A stretch of DNA of 64,000 bases, taken from NCBI RefSeq assembly GCF_001742225.1, contig NZ_CP017075.1, forward strand, positions 1,240,001-1,304,000. Direction: 5' to 3'. Of this stretch, positions 15,792 to 24,769 are shown piece by piece (within the stretch, counting starts at the first letter, position 1; the number at the start of each line of letters is the position of its first letter). The translations under genes were made by a program, and so were the position numbers. The notes below the pieces were generated by a model. That model searched no databases. It worked only from the letters and a program-made list of their open reading frames with translations, and was not told the origin of the DNA. This stretch comes from Novosphingobium resinovorum (GTDB lineage: Bacteria > Pseudomonadota > Alphaproteobacteria > Sphingomonadales > Sphingomonadaceae).

Positions 15792-17279
15792 ATGACGAGC
15801 ATTCCCGCATCGGCAATCGTGAACGTCCTGCCCGCCGTCATCGCTGCTGGTGGCTCGGGCCTGGACATCATCGGCCTGATGCTGACCGACAGCAGCCGTG
15901 TCCCGGCAGGATCGCGCCTGTCGTTCGCGTCGGCACCTGATGTCGCGGCCTATTTCGGCCCCCTCTCGACCGAGGCGACGCTGGCTGCGATCTATTTCGC
16001 CGGCTACGACAACTCGACGGTCAAGCCCGCCTCGCTGGTTTTCTGGCGCTACGCCCAGGCGGCGATTCCGGGTTTCCTGCGCAGCGCGCGCGTCGATGAT
16101 TTGACGCTCGCCCAGCTGCAGGCGCTGACCGGCGTGCTCACCGTGAACTTCGGGGGCGTCGCGGCCACGTCGGCAGCGATCAATCTGGCGGGCGCGACGA
16201 GCTTCTCGAACGCGGCGGATCTGATCCAGGCGGGCTTCACCACGCCGAACTTCGCCGTCACCTATGACAGCGTTTCCGGCGCCTTCGTCTTCACCTCGAC
16301 TGCAACCGGCGCCACCGCGACGGCCGTGTACGCAACGGGCACGCTCTCCACGCCCCTGCGCCTTACTCAGGCGGCCGGCGCGGTCATCAGCCAGGGTCAG
16401 GCAGCGAAGACGCCCGCTACCGGCATGGCCGAGGTCATCGACAACACGCAGGATTTCGTGTCGTTCATGACCACGTTCACCACGACCGACAGCGAGAAGC
16501 TCGCATTCGGCGCGTGGGCAGACGGGCAGAACAGCCGGTTCCTCTATGTGTCGTGGGACAACAATCCGGCTGCGAAGGCCACGGGCGACACGACCAGCGC
16601 ACTCGCGCAGGCGATCGCCGACGGCTACGGCTCGATCGTCGGCATCTACGACCCCAACAATGGCGCGTCGGTCGCGGCCTTCCTCATGGGCGCCATCGCC
16701 TCAATCAACTTCACCGCGGCAAACGGCCGGGCCACGCTGGCATTCCGCACCGGATCCGTGAACCCGGGCGTCACGAACGCCACCGTCGCTGCCAACCTGA
16801 AGGCGAACGGGTACAACTTCGTCGGCTCCTACTCGACCGCCAACGACGAGTTCACGTTCTTCTTCCCCGGCCAGGTCACCGGCGACTTCGACTGGATCGA
16901 CAGCTGGGTCTGTCAGGTCTGGATGAACAACGCCTTCCAGCTGGCCCTGATGAACCTGCTGACCTCGGTCGGCTCGATCCCGTATAACGCGGATGGCTAT
17001 GCACTGATCGAGGCATCCCTGCGAGGTGTGGTGGACGATGCCGTCAACTTCGGCGCAATCCGCGCGGGTGTGACCCTGAGCGCGCAGCAGAAGGCCGAGA
17101 TCAACACCATGGCCGGCGGCGACATTGCCGACACCGTCGAACAGCGAGGCTGGTTCATCCAGATCTCGGATGCGAGCCCGGCCGTGCGCGCTCAGCGCGG
17201 TTCACCGCCCTGCTACGTGTTCTACACCGATGGCCAGTCGGTCCAGACCATCACGCTCTCCAGCGTCCTCGTCCAGTAA
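15792..17279 (+). CDS. Tail sheath protein (DUF3383)
   Basis: 495 aa. Starts MTSIPASAIVNVLPAVIAAGG and contains PDVAAYFGPLSTEATLAAIYF, YVSWDNNPAAKATG and DFDWIDSWVCQVWMNNAFQL, typical of the DUF3383 sheath family. The C-terminal VFYTDGQSVQTITLSSVLVQ is the hand-shake strand seen in sheath proteins. Its presence shows a contractile-tailed phage. Confidence 0.85.
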   Translation: MTSIPASAIVNVLPAVIAAGGSGLDIIGLMLTDSSRVPAGSRLSFASAPDVAAYFGPLSTEATLAAIYFAGYDNSTVKPASLVFWRYAQAAIPGFLRSARVDDLTLAQLQALTGVLTVNFGGVAATSAAINLAGATSFSNAADLIQAGFTTPNFAVTYDSVSGAFVFTSTATGATATAVYATGTLSTPLRLTQAAGAVISQGQAAKTPATGMAEVIDNTQDFVSFMTTFTTTDSEKLAFGAWADGQNSRFLYVSWDNNPAAKATGDTTSALAQAIADGYGSIVGIYDPNNGASVAAFLMGAIASINFTAANGRATLAFRTGSVNPGVTNATVAANLKANGYNFVGSYSTANDEFTFFFPGQVTGDFDWIDSWVCQVWMNNAFQLALMNLLTSVGSIPYNADGYALIEASLRGVVDDAVNFGAIRAGVTLSAQQKAEINTMAGGDIADTVEQRGWFIQISDASPAVRAQRGSPPCYVFYTDGQSVQTITLSSVLVQ

Positions 17280-17291
17280 GGGGCATCGAAC

Positions 17292-17738
17292 ATGGCGAAC
17301 AATCGCACCCTCACGAGCGCCAATGCGATCCTCCTGATCGCCGTGGACCTCATCTTCCCGGTGGCCCAGCGCATCCAGGGGTTCTCGACCGACGACATCA
17401 CCGACATCGATGCCGTCGAGCCGGGCGAGATGGTGATGGGCGTCGACGGCCGTCTCAGCGCCGGTTACGTGCCCACCTCATTCCGTCAGACGATCAACCT
17501 GCAGGCGGACAGCGAGAGCAACGACTTCTTCGACGTGTGGGCGACCTATGAGCGCAACCGCCGCGAGAAGTCCGCGGCATCGGGCACGCTGATCATCCCA
17601 GGCGTGAAGCGCCAGCACACGCTCTACCGGGGCTTCCTGCGCAGCTACAAGCCCATCCCGGCCCTGCGCAAGACGTCCCAGCCTCGCCCGTTCATCATCG
17701 AGTGGGAGCGTCACTACCCCGCTCCCTACATCGGCTAA
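17292..17738 (+). CDS. Tail tube protein (DUF3277-like)
   Basis: 148 aa. The pattern MANNRTLTSANAILLIAV, VMGVDGRLSAGYVPTSFRQT, INLQADSESNDFFDVWATYE fits DUF3277 inner tail tube proteins, which follow DUF3383 sheath genes. Length is normal for the family. Confidence 0.75.
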   Translation: MANNRTLTSANAILLIAVDLIFPVAQRIQGFSTDDITDIDAVEPGEMVMGVDGRLSAGYVPTSFRQTINLQADSESNDFFDVWATYERNRREKSAASGTLIIPGVKRQHTLYRGFLRSYKPIPALRKTSQPRPFIIEWERHYPAPYIG

Positions 17739-17747
17739 GGGGCGGAC

Positions 17748-18287
17748 ATGGCTCGCAAACACAAGATCGTCACGATCGACGCCGAGGGTCGCGACAAGGG
17801 GAAGTCGTTCCTGATCGTCGAGAAGTCCGCCTGGGACAGCGAGAAATGGGCCACGCGCGCCCTGCTCACGCTGTCCAAGGCGGGCGTGGAGGTTCCGGAC
17901 GATGTCATGCAGGCGGGGGCCATCGGCCTGCTGGCGATCGGCCTCGACGCCTTCCGGCAGTTAAGCTTCGACGAAGCGGAGCCGCTCCTCGCCGAGATGG
18001 TCGCCTGCATCCACTTCGTCCCGGACGCGGCCGCCAAGGACCCGATGACCGGCCGCCCGATGACGCGCGGCCTGATCATGCCTACCGAGGTGAATGACGG
18101 CGACATCGAGGAAGTGCCCACCCTGCTCAAGCTGCGTGCGGAGGCGCTTGAGCTGCACGTGGGTTTTTCGATCAGCGCCGCCATCTCGACCTTGATGGCC
18201 ATGACGGCGCGCAATTCGAGCCGACCCCGTACGCAAACGTCCCCGGATCCTGCGGAGCCGCCATTGGAGCAGGTCGAGCCAGCCTGA
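17748..18287 (+). CDS. Tail assembly chaperone, unshifted product
   Basis: 179 aa, helical, ending in a Pro/Glu-rich tail. It lies directly after the tube gene and before the moron/tape measure genes, the universal place for tail assembly chaperones. A slippery heptamer at 18161-18167 near its end leads to a longer product by -1 frameshift (separate entry). Confidence 0.75.
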   Translation: MARKHKIVTIDAEGRDKGKSFLIVEKSAWDSEKWATRALLTLSKAGVEVPDDVMQAGAIGLLAIGLDAFRQLSFDEAEPLLAEMVACIHFVPDAAAKDPMTGRPMTRGLIMPTEVNDGDIEEVPTLLKLRAEALELHVGFSISAAISTLMAMTARNSSRPRTQTSPDPAEPPLEQVEPA

Positions 18288-18406
18288 TCGACCTGCAGAC
18301 GGTGTACGGCCTTGAGGACGTGTACGACCTGCTGGAGGTGATGGCCGTCGGCAACCAGAACGAGCGACGGGCCACGGAGGCGGCAAAACGCGATCCAGGT
18401 GGATGA
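17748..18406 (+). CDS. Tail assembly chaperone, -1 frameshift fusion product (G-T type)
   Basis: The canonical heptamer G GGT TTT lies at 18161-18167 in the correct phase. After a -1 slip the frame runs open for 79 codons to TGA 18404-18406, predicting 219 aa. The extension includes FEPTPYANVPG and LIDLQTVYGLEDVYDLLEVM, a conserved-looking T-domain ending that exists only in this frame. In lambda and most long-tailed phages such a fusion binds tape measure protein during tail assembly. Confidence 0.75.
18161..18167 (+). promoter_or_regulatory. Slippery heptamer GGGTTTT for programmed -1 frameshift
   Basis: In phase with the chaperone gene the bases read G GGT TTT, matching the X XXY YYZ rule. 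Slippage gives the downstream T-like reading frame. No strong pseudoknot was looked for by computation. Confidence 0.7.
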
Positions 18407-18432
18407 TTCGTCGCCTTGTGGAAACATAGCGT

Positions 18433-18450
18433 TCGTGCTGAAAAGCACGA
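18433..18450 (+). repeat. Perfect 7-bp hairpin upstream of the moron gene
   Basis: TCGTGCT and AGCACGA flank a GAAA tetraloop and end one base before the ATG at 18452 (18451 is a C). There is no U-tract, so it is not a standard intrinsic terminator. It could separate the chaperone transcript from the moron or limit translation of the moron. Confidence 0.4.
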
Positions 18451-18451
18451 C

Positions 18452-19219
18452 ATGGGGTTCATCGGCTTATTAATATTCTGGCTACTTTGCGCGTTTGCCT
18501 GCGAAATAATGGCCAACGCGAAAGGCAGAAGCGGTTGCCTTCACTCCCTCCTGGGACTTTTGTTTGGTCCATTGTGGGTTATCGTCACTGCACTGATGCC
18601 TACCGATACAGATGCGCTGGAACGCAGGTCGGTCAATAGCGGAAAGATGCGCAGATGTGTGTACTGCGCGGAAGCCATTCGGAATGAGGCTGTCGTCTGC
18701 AGATATTGCGGGCATGAAATTGAACCCTTACCGGCTCCGACATTCATTCAATACGTGGCTAACTATGCCGGTCCGTTGGGCGCATTGGTCGCGATCGTAA
18801 TAGGGTTGTACTTCGCCGGAACGATCAACGCGGAACAGCCGATTGATGATATAACTGAAGCGCCCTTTCCACTTGCGACATATCCATCGCAATTCGTGGA
18901 ACCGCGCGACCCGACGCCGGCAGAGGAGGATCTCCAGCCGGAGGCGTTACCATCTGCTCAAGGCGATGCATCACCCGCCAGCGATGCCCCTTCGGACGCA
19001 AGCCCTCCCGATCAAGAGATGGAGGGCATGAAGTCTCTGGCTTTGTCTCTCGATGAGCAATGCCGTGGAGGAGCTCACGCGCCGGACGATGCTGTGTGCA
19101 GACGCCGAGATAAAGCCTACGACTATTTGAAATTCCGAGGTGTTTGCTGGGCCTACAGCGACCCAGCCATAGCTCCGCCGCAATACAATTGGCATGATTG
19201 CAGCCAGGCGAGCCCGTAG
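18452..19219 (+). CDS. Membrane-anchored zinc-ribbon protein, probable phage moron
   Basis: 255 aa from ATG 18452; an earlier in-frame ATG at 18416 lies before the hairpin. Hydrophobic segments at about 2-20, 30-50 and 103-126; a zinc ribbon with Cys69, Cys72, Cys83 and Cys86 (CVYC...CRYC); then a Pro/Ala/Glu-rich tail and a short Cys-containing C-terminus. It breaks the chaperone-tape measure order and is visibly less GC-rich than its neighbours, signs of a recently gained non-structural gene. It may act in the lysogen envelope, for example in superinfection exclusion; this is inference. Confidence 0.65.
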   Translation: MGFIGLLIFWLLCAFACEIMANAKGRSGCLHSLLGLLFGPLWVIVTALMPTDTDALERRSVNSGKMRRCVYCAEAIRNEAVVCRYCGHEIEPLPAPTFIQYVANYAGPLGALVAIVIGLYFAGTINAEQPIDDITEAPFPLATYPSQFVEPRDPTPAEEDLQPEALPSAQGDASPASDAPSDASPPDQEMEGMKSLALSLDEQCRGGAHAPDDAVCRRRDKAYDYLKFRGVCWAYSDPAIAPPQYNWHDCSQASP

Positions 19220-19238
19220 GCGTCAGTTCCCATGATAG

Positions 19239-19257
19239 CCTGAGGTTACAACCTCGG
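19239..19257 (+). repeat. Palindromic junction motif, copy 2
   Basis: CCTGAGGTTACAACCTCGG lies just after the moron and 7 bases before the tape measure ATG. GAGGTT and AACCTC pair nearly perfectly around the centre. It matches the copy at 10633-10651 in 18 of 19 bases. Confidence 0.45.
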
Positions 19258-19264
19258 GGTTCCC

Positions 19265-20758
19265 ATGGCCACGCATATCCTAGACGCATTCCTGATCAAG
19301 TTCGGCATCGAAACCAGCGAGTTCGAGGATAGCGAGCGCGATATCCGCGACCGCTCCAAGCGCCTGCGGGAGGACTCGAAGAAGACCTTCGACGGCATGG
19401 AGGCCGGGAGCAAGAAGTTCGGCTCCTCAATCAAGAACGTCCGTAACGAGGTCGTTGGCCTGGGTCTCGCATTCATGGGCGCCCGCTCGATCACGGATAT
19501 GATCGGGAACATGATGACCGGCGCAGCGTCGGCGGAGCGCTTGGGCACCACAATGGGTATGACCACCCGTCAGGTGTGGTCCTGGCGCCAGGCGATGAAG
19601 GGCGTCGGGGGGCAGAACGGAGATGCCGACGCGGCGCTGCAGTCGATCCAGAAGCTGCGGATGGCATTCCAGCAGGGGCAGATTGATCCGGCGTCCTCTG
19701 GTATACTGTCTCGCCTGGGTGTCAGCGGCAATGACCTGCGTAACAGCAACCCCGGCGACATCATGCGCAAACTCTCGGGCGCGCAGTCCCGCATGGACCC
19801 GGAATTGTTCTCCAGCCTGCTCTCGCAGATCGGCTTGAGTGGGCCTGTCACGTATTTCCTGATGAAGGGCCAAAGCAGCGTGGAGCAGCTGCTAGACAAG
19901 TACGAGGAAAGTGCGGACCAGCAGGAGGAACTGGCAAAAAAGACCGAGGACGTCCAGCAGAAGATGGCCGAGCTTAACACGAGCATTCAGGGAAAGCTTG
20001 TTCCTGTTCTCGTGCGCGTTGCAGACGGTCTCGAAAAAATTCTATCGATCCTTCCTGGCGGCGGCGACGCGAAGACGAGGTCTTCTTCCGAGGGCCGTAA
20101 GGTGCTTTGGGAAGACAAGGTATTCGGCGGGCTGTTCACGATATACGCGGACAAGGCACCCAAGCCAGGTGGTCAGAACCTTGCGCAATCACGAGGTCAG
20201 GCGCCGGTCGGCGCTTTGAACTCCGGCAATGAAGCCCAAATCAAGCAGTTCCTGACGAACAAGGGCGTCGGTAGTGCGCGCACGCTCGGCATCATGGGGG
20301 CCTTGTTCGCTGAGAGTAAGATGGACCCCAAGGCCGTTAACCCGACCTCGGGCGCATTCGGCATCAATCAGTGGCTCGGCTCTCGCAAGGCAGAGCTCGG
20401 CCGCCGCTACGGCGTCGATAAAAACGGAAATCCCACAGCCAACCTGCAGCAGCAGCTTGAATTCCTGTGGTGGGAATTGAACGGCGGTGATCACGGCGGG
20501 AAGGCAGTGCTCCGTCAGAATACTGCGGCAGGCACGGCACGGACGATGATCGAGAAGTTCCTGCGGCCCGCCAAGGGCTACGAGACGACGAGCGATCTTC
20601 GCCGCGCCCAGAACTACATGAGTAGCCGCGGCGGTGGCAACATCACCATCCAGAATATGACGGTGCAGACGAAGGATGCCGCCAGCTTCCAGCGCGACAT
20701 GCGCGCGCAGGTCCGCCGCCACACCGTGGCCAAGGCTGATCAGGGCGTGGCCCCCTGA
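19265..20758 (+). CDS. Tape measure protein with lysozyme-like domain
   Basis: 497 aa. The N-terminal 60 residues are charged coiled coil, followed by a hydrophobic Gly/Ala stretch (about 62-100), further coiled coil (about 215-250), then a phage tail lysozyme region (about 330-440) with GIMGALFAESKMDPKAVNPT and AFGINQWLGSRKAEL. Tape measure length sets tail length at roughly 0.15 nm per residue, so about 75 nm or less is expected. The lysozyme part would open the cell wall during DNA entry. Confidence 0.8.
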   Translation: MATHILDAFLIKFGIETSEFEDSERDIRDRSKRLREDSKKTFDGMEAGSKKFGSSIKNVRNEVVGLGLAFMGARSITDMIGNMMTGAASAERLGTTMGMTTRQVWSWRQAMKGVGGQNGDADAALQSIQKLRMAFQQGQIDPASSGILSRLGVSGNDLRNSNPGDIMRKLSGAQSRMDPELFSSLLSQIGLSGPVTYFLMKGQSSVEQLLDKYEESADQQEELAKKTEDVQQKMAELNTSIQGKLVPVLVRVADGLEKILSILPGGGDAKTRSSSEGRKVLWEDKVFGGLFTIYADKAPKPGGQNLAQSRGQAPVGALNSGNEAQIKQFLTNKGVGSARTLGIMGALFAESKMDPKAVNPTSGAFGINQWLGSRKAELGRRYGVDKNGNPTANLQQQLEFLWWELNGGDHGGKAVLRQNTAAGTARTMIEKFLRPAKGYETTSDLRRAQNYMSSRGGGNITIQNMTVQTKDAASFQRDMRAQVRRHTVAKADQGVAP

Positions 20759-21375
20759 TGGCTGGCCCCGAATACCCTGACGTCCCGAAGGCAGGCGGCG
20801 TCCCGGCCGTCAAGCGCTCCGCCGAAAACCCGGGCACCGGAACGCAGGAGCAGTTGACCAGCGACGAGATCACCGTCGCCGGATACGATGACTATGAGTG
20901 GGGCATCTACAAGGTCGGCACCAAGCAACTTGCGCTCGAAGCGGACAGCGTCGTGTCGGTCGGCTACGATGCCGAATACCGGCTCGCCGACTACCCACTG
21001 GAAGAAGGTGGCTTCGAGACTTACGACAAGATCGCCCTGCCCTTCATGAACCGGGTCGTCCTGACCAAGGGCGGCACGCGCGAGGAACGCTCAGCCTTTT
21101 GCGCCTCGATCGAGGCCATTCGGCCGGATACCGAACTCTATTCCGTGGTCACCCCGGAGCAGATCTTCATCAACGTCAACATCGCCCGCGTCACGATCGA
21201 CCGCAGCCTGGAGGCGGGCGCCGGGATGGTGCGGGCTGAAATTGTCCTGCAGGAGATCCGGCAGACCGCGTCTTCGAGCTTCTCGAACACGCGCGACGCC
21301 GCCAGCGCCGATGCCGTCAACAATGGCAGCAACCAGCCTAAGGCCTCGACGGCCGCAACGGGTGATGTGCGATGA
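20758..21375 (+). CDS. Baseplate/tail protein following the tape measure
   Basis: 205 aa. The start overlaps the tape measure stop. A beta-rich core (SVVSVGYDAEYRLADYP, YDKIALPFMNRVVLTKGG, LYSVVTPEQIFINVNIARV, then MVRAEIVLQEIRQ) is typical of the Dit-like or LysM-type adaptor encoded right after tape measure in this phage class. The C-terminal 35 residues are Asn/Ala/Ser-rich and disordered. Confidence 0.65.
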   Translation: MAGPEYPDVPKAGGVPAVKRSAENPGTGTQEQLTSDEITVAGYDDYEWGIYKVGTKQLALEADSVVSVGYDAEYRLADYPLEEGGFETYDKIALPFMNRVVLTKGGTREERSAFCASIEAIRPDTELYSVVTPEQIFINVNIARVTIDRSLEAGAGMVRAEIVLQEIRQTASSSFSNTRDAASADAVNNGSNQPKASTAATGDVR

Positions 21376-21665
21376 CGGTCCTGCAGGTCCCCCTGATCGC
21401 GTCGCCGTCGCAGGAACTGAGCATCCGTCTAGGCCAGCAGTCTTGCCGCCTGCGCGTCTACCAAAAGCGCACCGGGCTCTACCTCGACCTGCTGGTGAAC
21501 GATCTCGTGGTAGCGCAGGGCATCCTGTGTTGCGACCGCGTCTGGCTGATTCGTGATCCAGCGTCCGGCTTCGTCGGCGACTTCACGTTCATCGACACGC
21601 AGGGCGCCAGCGCGCCTGACTACACGGGGCTCGCTGGACGCTACCAGTTGGTCTGGAACGGCTGA
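21372..21665 (+). CDS. Baseplate plug-like protein
   Basis: 97 aa. LGQQSCRLRVYQKRTGLYLDLLVNDLVV, then GDFTFIDTQGASAPDYTGLAGRYQLVW is the characteristic shape of the small baseplate plug family, placed between the adaptor and hub genes. The start and end overlap neighbours (ATGA and TGATG). Confidence 0.7.
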   Translation: MTVLQVPLIASPSQELSIRLGQQSCRLRVYQKRTGLYLDLLVNDLVVAQGILCCDRVWLIRDPASGFVGDFTFIDTQGASAPDYTGLAGRYQLVWNG

Positions 21666-22534
21666 TGGCCTTCTCCAAACGCAAGATTTCGCTCCAGTTT
21701 CAGCTGGGGCAAGGCGACTTCGGCGAGGCGGGCATGGACACGGTCACGCTCGACGACCTGCGATGCTCGGTGAACATCGTCCGCGCTGGCATCGGCTATG
21801 CGCAGGCAGATATCACGGTCTACGGCATGAAGCTGGACCTGATGAACAAGCTGACGGTGACGCAGAAGTTCTTCTTCGAAAACCAGCGATACAACCAGGT
21901 AATCGTCAGCGCGGGCGATGAGCAGTCTGGCATGGCCATGTGCTTTGGCGGGACGATCATGGAGGCATGGGCAGACGGCCGCCAAGCTCCCGACGTGGCG
22001 TTCCATGTGTCTGCGCAGTCTGGTGCGTTCGAATTGATGAAGCCGGTGCGGCCGGTCAGCTTCCGGGGATCGGTAGACGCGGCCCTCATGCTGTCCGGTA
22101 TTGCGGGGCAGATGGGCTACAGCTTCGAGAACAGCGGCGTCACGGCCACCCTCGTCGATCCCTACAAGCCCGGTTCGGCGAAATCTCAGATCGCGTCCAT
22201 CTGCCGGGATATCGACTGCCTCTCAGACGTCGATGATTCAACCAAGGTCGTCGCAGTGTGGCCGAAGGGTAAGGCGCGAGGCGCGCAGGCGGTCCTGATC
22301 TCTAAGGATACCGGCCTCGTCAGCTACCCTAGCTACACGCAAAGCGGCGTCCAGTTCTCCTCGATCTACAACCCCAACATCGTTTTCGGGGCGGCTCTCC
22401 AGCTGGAGAGCCAGTTCACCCCGGCGAGCGGGCAGTGGGCCGCCTACCATATCGCTCACCGCCTCGAATCAGAGGTGCCGAACGGACAGTGGTTCACCGA
22501 CGTCGAGTGCAATTATCTGGATTACGTGGCATGA
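21665..22534 (+). CDS. Baseplate hub protein
   Basis: 289 aa. A beta-rich protein beginning MAFSKRKISLQFQLGQGDFG with DDLRCSVNIVRAGIGYAQADITVYGM, resembling gp44/gpD-type hub proteins of myophages. It precedes the spike gene and overlaps it by 4 bases, consistent with a hub-spike assembly unit. Confidence 0.7.
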   Translation: MAFSKRKISLQFQLGQGDFGEAGMDTVTLDDLRCSVNIVRAGIGYAQADITVYGMKLDLMNKLTVTQKFFFENQRYNQVIVSAGDEQSGMAMCFGGTIMEAWADGRQAPDVAFHVSAQSGAFELMKPVRPVSFRGSVDAALMLSGIAGQMGYSFENSGVTATLVDPYKPGSAKSQIASICRDIDCLSDVDDSTKVVAVWPKGKARGAQAVLISKDTGLVSYPSYTQSGVQFSSIYNPNIVFGAALQLESQFTPASGQWAAYHIAHRLESEVPNGQWFTDVECNYLDYVA

Positions 22535-23217
22535 CCGAGAACTACACCGGCTTCGGCGGCATAGCCCAGACGCAAGACGATTACTCCGTCGCGGATTTCA
22601 TCGCGCGCCAGATCATGAACGGCATGGCCACGTCCGCCATTGTCGAGGTTAAGGCCGTCCACACCAACGGCGAGGACGTGACGGTAGACGTGCAACCGAT
22701 GGTGCATCAGATCGACGGCGCCGGAACCGGCATCCCGCATGGCATCATCCATGGTCTACCCGTTTTCTCGCTTCGCGGCGGCCCGTGCGTGATCCGCATC
22801 AACCCGCGCGTCGGCGATATCGGGCAGGTAAAGTTCTGCAGCAGCGACATCTCCACGGTGAAGAAGACGAAGGCGCCGGCGAACCCATCGACCCGCCGTC
22901 GCTTCGACTGGTCCGACGGGATCTACTACGGCGCGATTCTGCCGAAGCAGGCGGCCACGACCATCATCGAGGTCGATGGCGACGGCAACGTCTTGATCAT
23001 CTCCCCGGCCGTGAAGATGGCGGTCACCGACAAGGTCGATATCACCGGGATCGTCGATGCCTCCGGCGAGTATCAGGTGGGCGGCACAAAGGTCGTCGGC
23101 GAGCAGCAGAGCGCGATCACGGACCCTACTGGAGGCTCGACCGTCGATAACGGCGCGCGCACCGCGATCGGGGGCATCCTTTCGGCACTAAGGGCACACG
23201 GTCTGATCGCCTCGTAG
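22531..23217 (+). CDS. Baseplate central spike protein (Gp138 type)
   Basis: 228 aa from ATG 22531 (ATGA overlap). An OB-fold-like N-terminal part (VEVKAVHTNGEDVTVDVQPMV, GLPVFSLRGGPCVIRINPRVGD) and a C-terminal beta-repeat with VDGDGNVLIISPAVKMAVTD, followed by a Gly/Asp-rich tip. This matches the Gp138 N-domain spike family, which punctures the outer membrane. Confidence 0.75.
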   Translation: MTENYTGFGGIAQTQDDYSVADFIARQIMNGMATSAIVEVKAVHTNGEDVTVDVQPMVHQIDGAGTGIPHGIIHGLPVFSLRGGPCVIRINPRVGDIGQVKFCSSDISTVKKTKAPANPSTRRRFDWSDGIYYGAILPKQAATTIIEVDGDGNVLIISPAVKMAVTDKVDITGIVDASGEYQVGGTKVVGEQQSAITDPTGGSTVDNGARTAIGGILSALRAHGLIAS

Positions 23218-23228
23218 AATAGATTACG

Positions 23229-23564
23229 ATGACGACGACCCTTCTCCTCGACCGCGCGAACTGGGATTTGGCGCTAGATGCAAACGGCAACATAGCCGTT
23301 GCCGATGATCCTTACAGCATCGAGCAGGACGTGGCGTCGGAGTGCCGCGTGTTCGAGGGCGAGTGCTACTACGACACCACCCGTGGCATCGCCTTCTTCG
23401 ACATTCTCGGCCGCCCTGCCCCGGTCCAGCTGCTGAAGCAGTCGCTCGTGACGGCAGCCAAGCGCGTGCCCGGCGTCGGCGATGCCACGGTCTATCTCAA
23501 CGAGCTCACGCCCCGCTCGTTCGGCGGCCAGGTCCAGTTCTCGCGCGGAGTGGCGACAATATGA
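23229..23564 (+). CDS. Baseplate wedge protein (gp25/gpW-like)
   Basis: 111 aa. The pattern DLALDANGNIAVADDPYSIEQDVASECRVFEGECYYDT..GI fits gp25-like wedge proteins. It is next to the gpJ-like gene, the usual pair. A TAGAATAGATTACG motif lies in the short gap before it. Confidence 0.75.
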   Translation: MTTTLLLDRANWDLALDANGNIAVADDPYSIEQDVASECRVFEGECYYDTTRGIAFFDILGRPAPVQLLKQSLVTAAKRVPGVGDATVYLNELTPRSFGGQVQFSRGVATI

Positions 23565-24769
23565 GCAACGTCCCCTCCCCCGTGTTCGCTGCCACCGGCC
23601 TGTCTGTCCCTGCAGAATCGGCCGTCAAGGCTGGCGTCTGGGCAGATTTCCAAGCCGCGTTCGGCGGCGGCCTCAATGAGAGCGACGCGACCGGGCAAGG
23701 CCAGCTCGTCGCCGCGCTCACCGCGATCATCGGCGCGCGCAACGATCTGCTGTTGCAGTACGTGAACCTGATTGACCCGGCGTTCACGAGCGGCCGCATG
23801 CAGGATGGGATCGGCCGGATTTATTACCAGACCCGCATCTCGGCCCGCGCTACTGTCGTCGGCGTGCTCTGCACTGGCGCGGACGGCACCCTGATCCCGG
23901 CTGGCTCTCTCGCGCAGGCCAGCGACGGCACGATCTACCAGTGCCTTTCGTCGATCACGATCCCGAGCACCGGAAGCATCAGTGCCACCTTCCAGGCGAT
24001 CACGACGGGTCCGATCGCTTGCCCGGCCGGGACGCTGAACACGATCTACCGAGTCGTCCCCGGCTGGGATTCGATCACGAACCCCGCCGACGGCGTCGTC
24101 GGCCGCATGGCTGAAACCCCCGCCGAGTTCGAGCAGCGCCGATCCGCCTCGGTCGCCGTGAATGCGACGGGCATCCTTCCCGCCGTGCGCGGCGCGGTCC
24201 TGTCGGTAGACGGCGTGGTGGACGCCTTCGTCACCGAAAACGACACCGACGACGTCCGAACCGAGGGCACCGTCGATATCGCCCCGAGCTCGCTCTACGT
24301 GGCGGTCTACGGCGGCCTCGACGTCGATGTCGCCGCGGCGATCTGGTCGAAGAAGCAGCCGGGTTGCGCTTACACCGGAGGGACGACCATCAACGTCGCC
24401 GACCGCGCTTCCGGGTATAGCCCGCCCTATCCAACCTACCCGGTCAAATTCCAGCGCGCCACGCCGCTCCCGATCTTCATCGCGATCTCGATCGCAGACA
24501 ACGGCCTTGTCCCTGCCGATGCGCAGGACGCCATCCGCACGGCCGTCGTCAGCGCCTTCAACGGTGGCGACGGGCTTCCTCGCGCGCGCATCGGCGGCAA
24601 AATCTATGCCCTCCGCTTCGCAACGGCCGTTCAGTCAGCTGGAGCATGGTCGCAGGTCGTCTCGATCAGCATTGGCACCGCAGCGAGCCCGACCGGATCC
24701 GAGGTCGACGTTCCGATTGATCGCATGCCCACGATCTCCGCCGACAACATCTCGCTGACCCTCACATGA
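23561..24769 (+). CDS. Baseplate J-like protein
   Basis: 402 aa from ATG 23561, overlapping the wedge gene stop. Contains ETPAEFEQRRSASVAVNATG, AVRGAVLSVDGVVDAFVTEND and ADAQDAIRTAVVSAFNGGDG, the standard features of baseplate J/gp47 proteins that make up the wedge. Length fits. Confidence 0.8.
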   Translation: MSNVPSPVFAATGLSVPAESAVKAGVWADFQAAFGGGLNESDATGQGQLVAALTAIIGARNDLLLQYVNLIDPAFTSGRMQDGIGRIYYQTRISARATVVGVLCTGADGTLIPAGSLAQASDGTIYQCLSSITIPSTGSISATFQAITTGPIACPAGTLNTIYRVVPGWDSITNPADGVVGRMAETPAEFEQRRSASVAVNATGILPAVRGAVLSVDGVVDAFVTENDTDDVRTEGTVDIAPSSLYVAVYGGLDVDVAAAIWSKKQPGCAYTGGTTINVADRASGYSPPYPTYPVKFQRATPLPIFIAISIADNGLVPADAQDAIRTAVVSAFNGGDGLPRARIGGKIYALRFATAVQSAGAWSQVVSISIGTAASPTGSEVDVPIDRMPTISADNISLTLT

